From assembly GCA_024642605.1 (NCBI GenBank), contig JAHEAT010000007.1, forward strand, positions 1 through 21,109: a DNA stretch of 21,109 bases, in the 5' to 3' direction. The notes under the pieces are model-generated. The model did not search any database. It had not been told where the DNA came from and was given only the letters and a program-made list of their open reading frames with translations. Both the position numbers and the translations under genes were made by a program. This document shows positions 14,738-21,109 of the stretch, piece after piece; position 1 is the stretch's first letter, and each line of letters starts with the position of its first letter. This stretch comes from Microbacteriaceae bacterium (GTDB lineage Bacteria; Actinomycetota; Actinomycetes; Actinomycetales; Microbacteriaceae).

Positions 14738-15421
14738 ATGGCTCAACTATTGGTTTTGTCGGCAACCACCGACACCGATGTTCTGCCCGCGCTCGCCCTG
14801 CTGCCCCACAAGGTTCGCCACATTGCCGCCGAACCAGCCGCACTGGTGAATGCCCCAGCCGTTGATCTCATTTTTCTCGACGCCCGCCGCGACCTAACCG
14901 GCGCAAAGTCACTAGCCAAATTGCTGAACACCACCGGTTTGTCTGCCCCACTGCTTCTGGTTCTAACCGAGGGTGGAATGGCTGCAGTTTCTGGCGAGTG
15001 GGGTGCCGCAGATATCATCCTTGAATCGGCTGGCCCTGCCGAAATCGACGCCCGCATCAGGCTGGCCATTGAGCGAGCCAACGCCGATCAACAGGGCGAG
15101 TCAACTATTTCGGCTTCGGGCGTGGTTATCGACGACGTCACCTACTCGGCCAAGGTTCACAACAAGCCAATGGACCTAACATTCAAAGAATTCGAACTTC
15201 TGCGGTTTTTGGCACAGCACCCGGGGCGTGTGTTCAGCCGCGAACAGTTGCTTAGCGAAGTTTGGGGCTACGACTATTTCGGCGGCACCCGAACCGTCGA
15301 CGTTCACGTTCGTCGGCTGCGCGCCAAACTCGGCGACCTTGAATCGCTGATCGGCACCGTTCGCAACCGCGGCTACTGTTTCAACGTTGCCAAAGAAGAC
15401 CACGCCGCCTCCGTGCTGTAA
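14738..15421 (+). CDS. glnR: Orphan nitrogen response regulator GlnR
   Basis: 227 residues from the ATG at 14738, which has GGAG 5 bases upstream. The N-terminal domain (1 to about 115) is an atypical receiver: D48 in [10 protein letters not shown] is kept, but the usual acidic pair near the N terminus is missing, as is known for GlnR. Diagnostic runs include [16 protein letters not shown] and [18 protein letters not shown]. The C-terminal winged helix has [50 protein letters not shown] and [11 protein letters not shown]. GlnR is the global activator/repressor of nitrogen assimilation genes in actinobacteria and acts without a paired kinase. It sits immediately upstream of ppk1. The neighbourhood (ygfZ, nitrobindin-like, glnR) resembles the M. 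tuberculosis Rv0811c-Rv0818 region. Confidence 0.92.
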   Translation: MAQLLVLSATTDTDVLPALALLPHKVRHIAAEPAALVNAPAVDLIFLDARRDLTGAKSLAKLLNTTGLSAPLLLVLTEGGMAAVSGEWGAADIILESAGPAEIDARIRLAIERANADQQGESTISASGVVIDDVTYSAKVHNKPMDLTFKEFELLRFLAQHPGRVFSREQLLSEVWGYDYFGGTRTVDVHVRRLRAKLGDLESLIGTVRNRGYCFNVAKEDHAASVL

Positions 15422-15439
15422 CTTTCTGTTCACCCACGA
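15418..15439 (+). promoter_or_regulatory. PHO box between glnR and ppk1
   Basis: GTTCACCCACG at 15429-15439 matches the recalled Streptomyces PhoP unit GKTCAYYYRSG at all 11 positions, with the core GTTCACC. The unit immediately before it, GTAAACTTTCT at 15418-15428, matches 7 of 11, giving a direct repeat in 11-base register. It starts at the last base before the glnR stop codon and ends 27 bases before the ppk1 ATG. RegX3 or its equivalent is the expected binder. Confidence 0.55.
15419..15424 (+). promoter_or_regulatory. Candidate -10 element of ppk1 overlapping the glnR stop
   Basis: TAAACT, the same hexamer as before gpmA, the micro-ORF and glnR. It would start transcription near 15431, inside the PHO box, giving ppk1 a leader of about 36 bases that contains AGGA (15456-15459) 7 bases before the ATG. 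Confidence 0.4.
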
Positions 15440-15454
15440 TTAGCCATTCGTGGC
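15435..15454 (+). other. Small hairpin in the ppk1 leader
   Basis: CCACGA (15435-15440) and TCGTGG (15449-15454) form a perfect 6-base stem with an 8-base loop, ending one base before the AGGA ribosome-binding site of ppk1. No T-run follows, so it is not a classical terminator. It could modulate ribosome access or be a dyad operator. Confidence 0.4.
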
Positions 15455-15466
15455 AGGATTGCTCTT

Positions 15467-17584
15467 ATGTCTGATGAAACCATGGCAATCGATCTGCCCG
15501 AGCGCAGCGACTTGCCGTCTGACCGTTTTCTCGATCGCGAGATCAGTTGGCTGAGCTTTAACCAGCGCGTTCTTGAGCTGGCCGAAGACCCAACCATGCA
15601 CCTGCTCGAACGCGTCAACTTTGTCAGCATCTTTAGTTCAAACCTCGACGAATTTTTTATGGTTCGCGTTGCCGGTCTCAAGCGCCGTATCGCGGCCGGG
15701 CTCGGTGTTCCTTCGGCATCGGGCCTATCACCTCAGTTGGTGCTCGACGAAATCAGCGAAGAAGCTCACCGCCTTCAACTTCGCCACGCAAATCTCTTTA
15801 AAGATGTTCTTGAGCCACTTCTTCGCAAAGAAGGCATTCGCCTCGAATCGTGGAAAGACCTGAACGATGCTGAGAAAGCAGAATTGCAGGCCTACTTTCA
15901 GGCCCAGATTTTTCCCGTCCTAACCCCGCTCGCGGTCGACCCGGCACACCCTTTTCCATACATTTCGGGTCTTTCACTCAACATGGCCGTGATGCTTCGC
16001 AATCCAGATGGTAAAGATCAGTTCGCCCGGCTTAAAGTGCCACCGCTGCTGCCTCGTTTCGTGCGCATTCAGGGCAGCGCAACCTCGACTTCGCCTCGCT
16101 ACATTCCGCTAGAAGAAGTTATCGGCCAGTTTCTAAACCAGCTGTTTCCGGGCATGGAAGTTTTGCAACACCACACCTTCAGAGTCACTCGTAATGAAGA
16201 CCTCGAAGTTGACGAGGATGAGTCGGAGAACTTACTCGAATCACTCGAGAAAGAGCTGCTTCGCCGTCGCTTCGGCCCGCCGGTTCGACTCGAAGTTGCA
16301 GTAGACATCAACCCTCAGGTGCTCGAACTCTTGGTCCGTGAACTCGACGTTGAAGCCAGCGACGTTTACCACCTACCGGCCCCGCTAGACCTAACCGGTT
16401 TGTTCGAAGTTTCGGGCCTAAAGCGCGCCGAACTGCACTATCCCCAGCACCAGGTGGTGACTAGCCGATACCTAACCCACGCCGACGACGAGAAACTCGA
16501 CATGTTTAAGGTGCTTCGCGAGCGAGAGGTTTTGGTGCATCACCCGTACGAGCGTTTTAGCACCTCGACACAGGCATTTTTAGAGCAGGCTGCGGCAGAC
16601 CCGAACGTTCTGGCCATCAAACAGACCCTTTACCGCACCAGCGGTGACTCCCCTATCGTTGATGCGCTTATTGCGGCAGCCGAAGCCGGCAAGCAGGTGC
16701 TTGCCCTGGTAGAAATCAAGGCTCGCTTCGACGAGCAGAACAACATCACCTGGGCTCGCAAACTCGAGCAGGCAGGTGTGCACGTGGTTTACGGCATAGT
16801 CGGGCTCAAGACTCACTGCAAACTTTCTCTGGTCATTCGCCAAGAGGGCACCAAACTTCGTCGCTACTGCCACATCGGCACCGGAAACTACAACCCAAAA
16901 ACCGCTCGCTTCTACGAAGACTACGGTCTGCTCACATCGCGTGAGTCGGTGGGCGAAGACCTGACCAAACTGTTCAACCAGCTCAGCGGCTATGCCCCCG
17001 ATGCCTCGTTCAAGAGTCTTCTGGTTTCGCCAAACGGCGTGCGCGACGGACTGATTGCACGTATCGACACCGAAATAGAAAACCACCAAGCTGGTAAGCC
17101 TTCGGGTATCAAGATCAAGGTCAACTCGCTCGTCGACGAAAAGATCATCGATGCTCTCTACCGTGCAAGCGTCGAAGGGGTGCCGGTTGACATCTTTGTT
17201 AGAGGCATGTGCTCGCTAAAGCCGGGCGTACCTGGCCTGAGTGAGAGCATCCGTGTGCGTTCGGTGCTGGGGCGCTATCTTGAACACTCCCGCGCATTCG
17301 CATTTGTCAACGCTGGTGACCCACGCTATTACATAGGTTCGGCCGACATGATGCACCGAAACCTCGATCGACGCGTCGAAGCTCTAGTCAACCTGGTTCA
17401 ACCAGATCACATGCAAGAAATCGAGTCGCTGTTTGAACTAGCCATGGCAGATAGCTCGGCCTCTTGGCACCTCGACTCAAACGGCACTTGGACCCGACAC
17501 AAGTTTGATGCAGAGGGTAAGCCGCTTACCGACGTGCAAGACGAAATCATGAGACGAGTAGCCGGCAAGCGGAGCCGCAACTAA
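15467..17584 (+). CDS. ppk1: Polyphosphate kinase 1
   Basis: A 705-residue enzyme that reversibly polymerises the ATP gamma-phosphate into polyphosphate. Domain order is normal: N domain ([19 protein letters not shown], then [17 protein letters not shown]), head domain, then two phospholipase-D-like C domains. The autophosphorylated histidine is H450 in [13 protein letters not shown]; the second catalytic histidine is H630 in [18 protein letters not shown]/Mg-contacting segments such as [16 protein letters not shown] and the [24 protein letters not shown] run are intact. Length is typical. AGGA lies 7 bases before the ATG, and a PHO-box match occupies the upstream gap, suggesting phosphate-dependent control. 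The stop TAA shares one base with the ATG of mutT1 (TAATG), so the two are translationally coupled. Adjacent ppk1 and mutT1 also occur in mycobacteria (Rv2984/Rv2985). Confidence 0.97.
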   Translation: MSDETMAIDLPERSDLPSDRFLDREISWLSFNQRVLELAEDPTMHLLERVNFVSIFSSNLDEFFMVRVAGLKRRIAAGLGVPSASGLSPQLVLDEISEEAHRLQLRHANLFKDVLEPLLRKEGIRLESWKDLNDAEKAELQAYFQAQIFPVLTPLAVDPAHPFPYISGLSLNMAVMLRNPDGKDQFARLKVPPLLPRFVRIQGSATSTSPRYIPLEEVIGQFLNQLFPGMEVLQHHTFRVTRNEDLEVDEDESENLLESLEKELLRRRFGPPVRLEVAVDINPQVLELLVRELDVEASDVYHLPAPLDLTGLFEVSGLKRAELHYPQHQVVTSRYLTHADDEKLDMFKVLREREVLVHHPYERFSTSTQAFLEQAAADPNVLAIKQTLYRTSGDSPIVDALIAAAEAGKQVLALVEIKARFDEQNNITWARKLEQAGVHVVYGIVGLKTHCKLSLVIRQEGTKLRRYCHIGTGNYNPKTARFYEDYGLLTSRESVGEDLTKLFNQLSGYAPDASFKSLLVSPNGVRDGLIARIDTEIENHQAGKPSGIKIKVNSLVDEKIIDALYRASVEGVPVDIFVRGMCSLKPGVPGLSESIRVRSVLGRYLEHSRAFAFVNAGDPRYYIGSADMMHRNLDRRVEALVNLVQPDHMQEIESLFELAMADSSASWHLDSNGTWTRHKFDAEGKPLTDVQDEIMRRVAGKRSRN

Positions 17585-18528
17585 TGACCGTTTTTGCCGC
17601 CGGCGCTATCTGCTGGCGTGAAGTTGATGGTGCTTTGCGGGTCGCCATAATTCATCGCAATCGCTACAACGACTGGTCTTGGCCCAAGGGCAAGGTTGAC
17701 CCAGGCGAGACACTGCCCGAGGCGGCTGTACGCGAAATCCGTGAAGAAACCGGCCTCAAGATACGCCTGGGTGCACCGCTTCGAGTGCAGAGTTACAAGC
17801 TTGCCAACGGTGCCGACAAAGAGGTTCACTACTGGGCTGCGAAAGTAACCGATTCGGCTCTTGCTAAAAGCACGTTCAAACCAGACGAAGAAGTTGAGGC
17901 AGTGGTTTGGGTTTCGGTGGCCGAAGCTCGCGAAAAGCTCACCTACCCGCACGACAAAGAGTGCCTCGACGACCTGATCAAGCTTTACGAAGAGGGTTTG
18001 CTAAACACCAAGCCATTCATCGTGCTACGTCACGCCAAAGCGACTCCACGTGCCGGCTGGGAAAAGCCAGACGGCAAGCGGCCACTGCTAACCGAAGGTT
18101 TTCAGCAGGCTCAAGCGCTAATTCCGCTACTGAATGCCTACGGAGCAAAACGTGTGGTTACCAGCCCGTGGGCAAGGTGCCTAGCAACGGTAAGCCCCTA
18201 TGCCAAGGCCAAAAAGCTCACCATTGTTGAGCGCGGCCAACTCACCGAATTCGGCAACGCCGATGGACCAAAGCGCACCGCGCGCGTTATCGAACGCCTG
18301 CTCGAGGAGGGTAAGGCAGCGGTTATCTGCAGCCACCGCCCCGCACTACCGACCATTCTCGACACCATAAGCTCAATCGCCACCCCAAGGCAAGAGATTA
18401 TGATTCACGAGGCCAGAGCGCTCGACCCCGGCTCGATGCTGGTTCTGCACCTGACCGATGGCGACAAGGCGCCTCGAAGAATTGCTGGAATAGAAGTGCA
18501 CTCCCCGATCATTAAGGCAAACAAATGA
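17584..18528 (+). CDS. mutT1: Two-domain NUDIX hydrolase plus histidine phosphatase (MutT1-type)
   Basis: 314 residues. Residues 1 to about 135 are a NUDIX domain with a perfect Nudix box at 36-58 (GKVDPGETLPEAAVREIREETGL: G36, E42, R50, E51, E54, E55, G57). Residues 143-314 are a SixA-like histidine phosphatase domain with the catalytic RH at 149-150 (FIVLRHAKATPRAGW) and a later ICSHRPALPTIL carrying the second histidine. This fusion is the mycobacterial MutT1 layout, which removes oxidised guanine nucleotides (8-oxo-dGTP/8-oxo-GTP) and can act on diadenosine polyphosphates; the substrate here is inferred. It begins on the last base of ppk1 and its ATGA overlaps the next gene by 4 bases. 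Confidence 0.93.
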   Translation: MTVFAAGAICWREVDGALRVAIIHRNRYNDWSWPKGKVDPGETLPEAAVREIREETGLKIRLGAPLRVQSYKLANGADKEVHYWAAKVTDSALAKSTFKPDEEVEAVVWVSVAEAREKLTYPHDKECLDDLIKLYEEGLLNTKPFIVLRHAKATPRAGWEKPDGKRPLLTEGFQQAQALIPLLNAYGAKRVVTSPWARCLATVSPYAKAKKLTIVERGQLTEFGNADGPKRTARVIERLLEEGKAAVICSHRPALPTILDTISSIATPRQEIMIHEARALDPGSMLVLHLTDGDKAPRRIAGIEVHSPIIKANK

Positions 18529-19268
18529 ATGACCAACGCAACGCTCAATGGAGCAACCCAACGGGGTTCCTCGCTGTAACCAGCATGAACTGGCTCGAAG
18601 AGACCCCGCAAACCTTCACGGATGTTTCGGGCTCTTGGTGGGCAAACGACCACGAAGTTCACGCCATCGGGTTTGAGGGCGAAGGTGAGCGCGTGTGGCA
18701 GTTGCCCTTCGGCAGCGAAATCAGCGAGCCAATGACCGGCGGTGTTCTAGAAATTGCTAGCCGTGGCGGCCGAGTGATTCTGCGACCTCGCAACTCGCAG
18801 GCACCGGCCCTTAAGCGCTTTAACGGCGTAAGCACCTTTGACTACAACCCAGATCTAGCAGTTGAAGCAGAGCTAGTCGAAGACGAAAAGACCGTTGGAG
18901 TTTCTTCGGCCGCGGGAGAACTGGGCAACAAGTATGTTTCACCCGGTCGGTTGCGCTTCAACCTAGACGGCGAACAAATCGAACTTGTTGGTTTTGAACG
19001 ACCAAACCCAAACAACCTGTGGGTTATCTTCCGTGACGCAACCTCGGGTAAATCCAGCTACGGTACCGGTCGCTCGGTGACCGCGGTAAAGCAGGCTAAT
19101 GGTTACTGGGCTATCGACTTCAATAAGTCGGCCAACTTTCCATGTTCATACACCGACTTCGCTACCTGCCCGCTTGCCCCACGTGAAAACTACCTGAGCG
19201 TAGAAATCGCGGGTGGCGAAAAAACTCCGAACTTCAGAATTACCAGCGACGGCCTTCAAGACCAATGA
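18525..19268 (+). CDS. DUF1684 protein
   Basis: 247 residues, no signal peptide and no membrane segment. The C-terminal part is characteristic of DUF1684: VIFRDATSGKSSYGTGRSV, then YWAIDFNKSANFPCSYTDFATCPLAPRENYLSVEIAGGEK, with a conserved Cys pair (FPC and TCP). Family function is unknown. The N-terminal half (MNWLEETPQTFTDVSGSWWAND and following) is polar and beta-like, consistent with the double-domain form of the family. ATG overlaps the mutT1 stop by 4 bases, and its own stop overlaps the SDR gene by 4 bases, placing it firmly in the ppk1 operon. A role in nucleotide or phosphate metabolism is suggested only by context. Confidence 0.88.
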   Translation: MNDQRNAQWSNPTGFLAVTSMNWLEETPQTFTDVSGSWWANDHEVHAIGFEGEGERVWQLPFGSEISEPMTGGVLEIASRGGRVILRPRNSQAPALKRFNGVSTFDYNPDLAVEAELVEDEKTVGVSSAAGELGNKYVSPGRLRFNLDGEQIELVGFERPNPNNLWVIFRDATSGKSSYGTGRSVTAVKQANGYWAIDFNKSANFPCSYTDFATCPLAPRENYLSVEIAGGEKTPNFRITSDGLQDQ

Positions 19269-20779
19269 CCGACGATTCGGTAGCTGCGGGTCTGCCCCTC
19301 CTCAAAGGCAAAGACGGCAAACCTGCGCTGTGCCTAGTCACTGGCGCTACCGGATACATCGGCGGGCGACTCATTCGCGAACTCTTGAGTCACGGCTACC
19401 GGGTACGCATACTCGCACGGCACCCCGAACGGCTGCACGATCATCCGTGGATTGACCAAGTTGAGATTGCCGCTGGCGATGCGCACAATGCCGAAACTCT
19501 AAATAGCGCCTTGGCCGGCGTAGACGTGGCCTACTACCTGCTGCATGCGCTGATGAGTAAAGACAACTTTGAGGCCGAAGAGCGCGACCTGGCCAAAGGG
19601 TTTGCCGCGGCGGCAAAAGCGGCGTCGGTTGCCCGCATCGTTTATCTTGGCGGCATCATCTCTGGTGCCGAAGAGCTTTCGCCGCACCTTCGTGCTCGCA
19701 CCGAAACTGGCGAGATTCTAAGGGCATCGGGAGTGCCAACGGTCGAGCTTCGCGCCGGTGTGGTTATTGGCTCGGGTAGCGCTTCATTTGAGATGCTGCG
19801 ATACCTAACCGAACGTCTACCGGTGATGACAGTTCCGAAATGGGTTAATAACCGTATTCAGCCAATCGCCATTCGAGATGTTTTGCGGTACCTCGTAGGG
19901 GCCGCCGCAATCGACCCGAAAATCAATGCCGACTTCGACATCGGTGGCCCAGAGGTTTTCACCTATCGCGAAATGATGATGCAATACGCTGCGGCGGCGG
20001 GCCTTCGAAAGAGAATCATCATTCCGATTCCGGTGCTCACGCCTAGACTTTCGTCGGGTTGGGTTGGTTTGGTCACACCGGTGCCCTACACTCTCGCCAA
20101 GCGGCTGGTGGCTAGCCTCAAGAACGAAGTGGTCGCGCGCAACGACAACATTCGTCAACTGATTCCAGACCCGGTGGGCGGGCTAACTTCATTTCAGCGT
20201 GCGGTGCAGCTTGCACTCAAGCGAATCAAAAACGCAAACGTAGAAACACGCTGGACTAACGCCTCGGTTCCGGGTACCCCGTCTGACCCGCTGCCAACCG
20301 ACCCCGACTGGGCCGGTGGAACGCTTTACCAAGATGTTCGAGTGGTTGAGTCAACCGACCCAATCGACGTGGTTTGGGCGCGCGTTGAATCGATCGGCGG
20401 CGACAACGGCTATTCCACTGCAACTTGGGCTTGGCGCTTACGGGGCTTGGCAGATCGACTAGTCGGTGGCGTGGGACTTCGCCGCGGTCGCCGCGACCCG
20501 AACACCCTCATCGAAGGCGAAGCTCTCGACTTTTGGCGTGTCGAAGCAATCGAACGCCCTCATCTACTGCGCTTGCGCGCCGAAATGAAAATGCCCGGAT
20601 TAGCTTGGCTGGAGTTTCGGCTCGAAGCAACCAAAACCGGTACACGTCTAACCCAACGTGCCATCTATGCACCTCGCGGATTACTCGGGCACCTCTACTG
20701 GGCTAGCGTTTGGCCCATGCACGGCATCGTGTTTCCTTCGATGGCAAGGCATGCCGCGCTCGGAACAAAGCGCAAATAG
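19265..20779 (+). CDS. NAD(P)-binding atypical SDR with C-terminal DUF2867 domain
   Basis: 504 residues. The N-terminal Rossmann domain carries TGATGYIGGRLI (26-37), the dinucleotide loop of extended or atypical SDRs, followed by RILARHPERL and an AGDAHNAETLNSALAGVDVAYYLLH segment. The YxxxK catalytic pair of classical SDRs is not evident (YLGGIISGAEELSPHLRARTETGEILR instead), which points to an NmrA-like atypical member. From about residue 350 a DUF2867 domain follows (TLYQDVRVVESTDPIDVVWARVESIGG to LTQRAIYAPRGLLGHLYWASVWPMHGIVFPSMARHA). The reaction is unknown. ATG overlaps the DUF1684 stop by 4 bases. It is the last gene of the ppk1 operon; the next gene starts 9 bases later with its own candidate promoter. 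Confidence 0.9.
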   Translation: MTDDSVAAGLPLLKGKDGKPALCLVTGATGYIGGRLIRELLSHGYRVRILARHPERLHDHPWIDQVEIAAGDAHNAETLNSALAGVDVAYYLLHALMSKDNFEAEERDLAKGFAAAAKAASVARIVYLGGIISGAEELSPHLRARTETGEILRASGVPTVELRAGVVIGSGSASFEMLRYLTERLPVMTVPKWVNNRIQPIAIRDVLRYLVGAAAIDPKINADFDIGGPEVFTYREMMMQYAAAAGLRKRIIIPIPVLTPRLSSGWVGLVTPVPYTLAKRLVASLKNEVVARNDNIRQLIPDPVGGLTSFQRAVQLALKRIKNANVETRWTNASVPGTPSDPLPTDPDWAGGTLYQDVRVVESTDPIDVVWARVESIGGDNGYSTATWAWRLRGLADRLVGGVGLRRGRRDPNTLIEGEALDFWRVEAIERPHLLRLRAEMKMPGLAWLEFRLEATKTGTRLTQRAIYAPRGLLGHLYWASVWPMHGIVFPSMARHAALGTKRK

Positions 20780-20782
20780 ACT
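20777..20782 (+). promoter_or_regulatory. Candidate leaderless -10 of the EamA transporter gene
   Basis: TAGACT includes the TAG stop codon of the SDR gene and ends exactly 6 bases before the GTG at 20789. No Shine-Dalgarno is visible between the two genes. Confidence 0.4.
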
Positions 20783-20788
20783 GCACTG

Positions 20789-21109
20789 GTGAAGAAATCA
20801 TCCCTGGCGGTAATCGCGCTAGTAACCGTCGCGGCATCGTGGGGTTTCGCGTTCGTCTGGATGAAAGACACCATCGATCGCCAGCCGTATTTTGACTTTC
20901 TGGCAACCAGGTTCACGCTCGCTGCCCTGATCATGTTTTTAGTTCGACCGAATTTGACCCGATCGCTCAAACCTAAATTCTTGCTCCGAGGCATCGCCCT
21001 TGGAGTAGCACTGGGGCTCGGCTACGTTACGCAAACCATCGGCCTCGAGCTTTCCACAGCCGCCATCACCGGATTTTTCACAGGGCTATACATTGTGCTG
21101 ACTCCGGTT
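20789..21109 (+). CDS. EamA/DMT-family transporter, 3' end missing
   Basis: The frame is open from GTG at 20789 to the window edge, 107 codons. The translation starts MKKSSLAVIALVTVAASWGFAF, an N-terminal helix with the tryptophan-glycine typical of EamA drug/metabolite transporters. Further helices include LATRFTLAALIMFLV, RGIALGVALGLGYVTQTIGL and STAAITGFFTGLYIVLTPV; the last matches the family pattern of a helix ending the first EamA repeat. Only three to four of the expected ten helices are in the window. Substrate is unknown. Initiation is likely leaderless, as noted at the -10 element. Confidence 0.85.
   Translation, partial: MKKSSLAVIALVTVAASWGFAFVWMKDTIDRQPYFDFLATRFTLAALIMFLVRPNLTRSLKPKFLLRGIALGVALGLGYVTQTIGLELSTAAITGFFTGLYIVLTPV

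Noticed and set aside
16580..17089. 169-codon open frame antisense to ppk1
   Set aside because: It lies wholly opposite the conserved catalytic region of ppk1; codon use is explained by the ppk1 frame, and the translation shows no recognisable domain.
1..21109. Mobile element, prophage, CRISPR array or defence island
   Set aside because: All genes are housekeeping or regulatory with uniform composition; no transposase, integrase, tRNA-associated junction or spaced repeats were seen.

Overview
The window looks like a contiguous piece of an actinobacterial chromosome, most likely Microbacteriaceae. Marker genes with actinobacterial architecture support this: CarD with W85, the fused IspDF, SenX3/RegX3 with PhoU, the orphan regulator GlnR, a two-domain MutT1 beside ppk1, a DUF4032 protein, and a YgfZ/nitrobindin-like pair. 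By eye the GC content is moderate rather than very high, and genes are tightly packed with many 4-base start/stop overlaps. That would suit a streamlined aquatic lineage such as the Rhodoluna/Aquiluna group; this placement is inference. I see no rRNA, tRNA, CRISPR array, insertion sequence, phage gene or gap over 300 bases.

Layout. (1) 1-2092, + strand: the end of a sugar-type ABC ATPase gene, then a DUF4032 protein with a kinase-like residue pattern. (2) 2108-6162, - strand: carD > ispDF > cysS > rlmB, an information/isoprenoid operon with the same gene order as Mycobacterium tuberculosis Rv3583c-Rv3579c. (3) 6282-7315, + strand: a small lipoprotein and an isochorismatase-family hydrolase. 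(4) 7334-10746: the phosphate-response module, with senX3-regX3 on -, phoU divergent on +, and gpmA convergent on -. (5) 10788-11573, +: a putative SAM methyltransferase. (6) 11566-14375, -: a 36-codon membrane micro-ORF, a nitrobindin/FABP-like protein, YgfZ and a FUSC membrane protein, preceded at 14411-14671 by a separate small three-helix membrane protein. (7) 14738-20779, +: glnR, then ppk1-mutT1-DUF1684-SDR/DUF2867, the last four start-to-stop coupled. (8) 20789 to the end: an EamA/DMT transporter cut by the window edge.

Two phosphate-linked blocks share one sequence theme. A perfect match to the 11-base PHO-box unit recalled for Streptomyces PhoP (the RegX3 orthologue) lies in the 45-base glnR-ppk1 gap, and a 10/11 match lies in the senX3-phoU intergenic region. 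This suggests that RegX3 here controls both its own locus and polyphosphate synthesis, with the nitrogen regulator GlnR encoded directly upstream of ppk1.

Several genes have a TAnnnT hexamer ending exactly 6-7 bases before the start codon and no ribosome-binding site, which points to leaderless mRNAs. The hexamer TAAACT recurs before gpmA, the micro-ORF, glnR and ppk1. No large undescribed system is evident. The best new leads are the micro-ORF, the kinase-like DUF4032 protein, and the regulatory sites around ppk1 and senX3/phoU.
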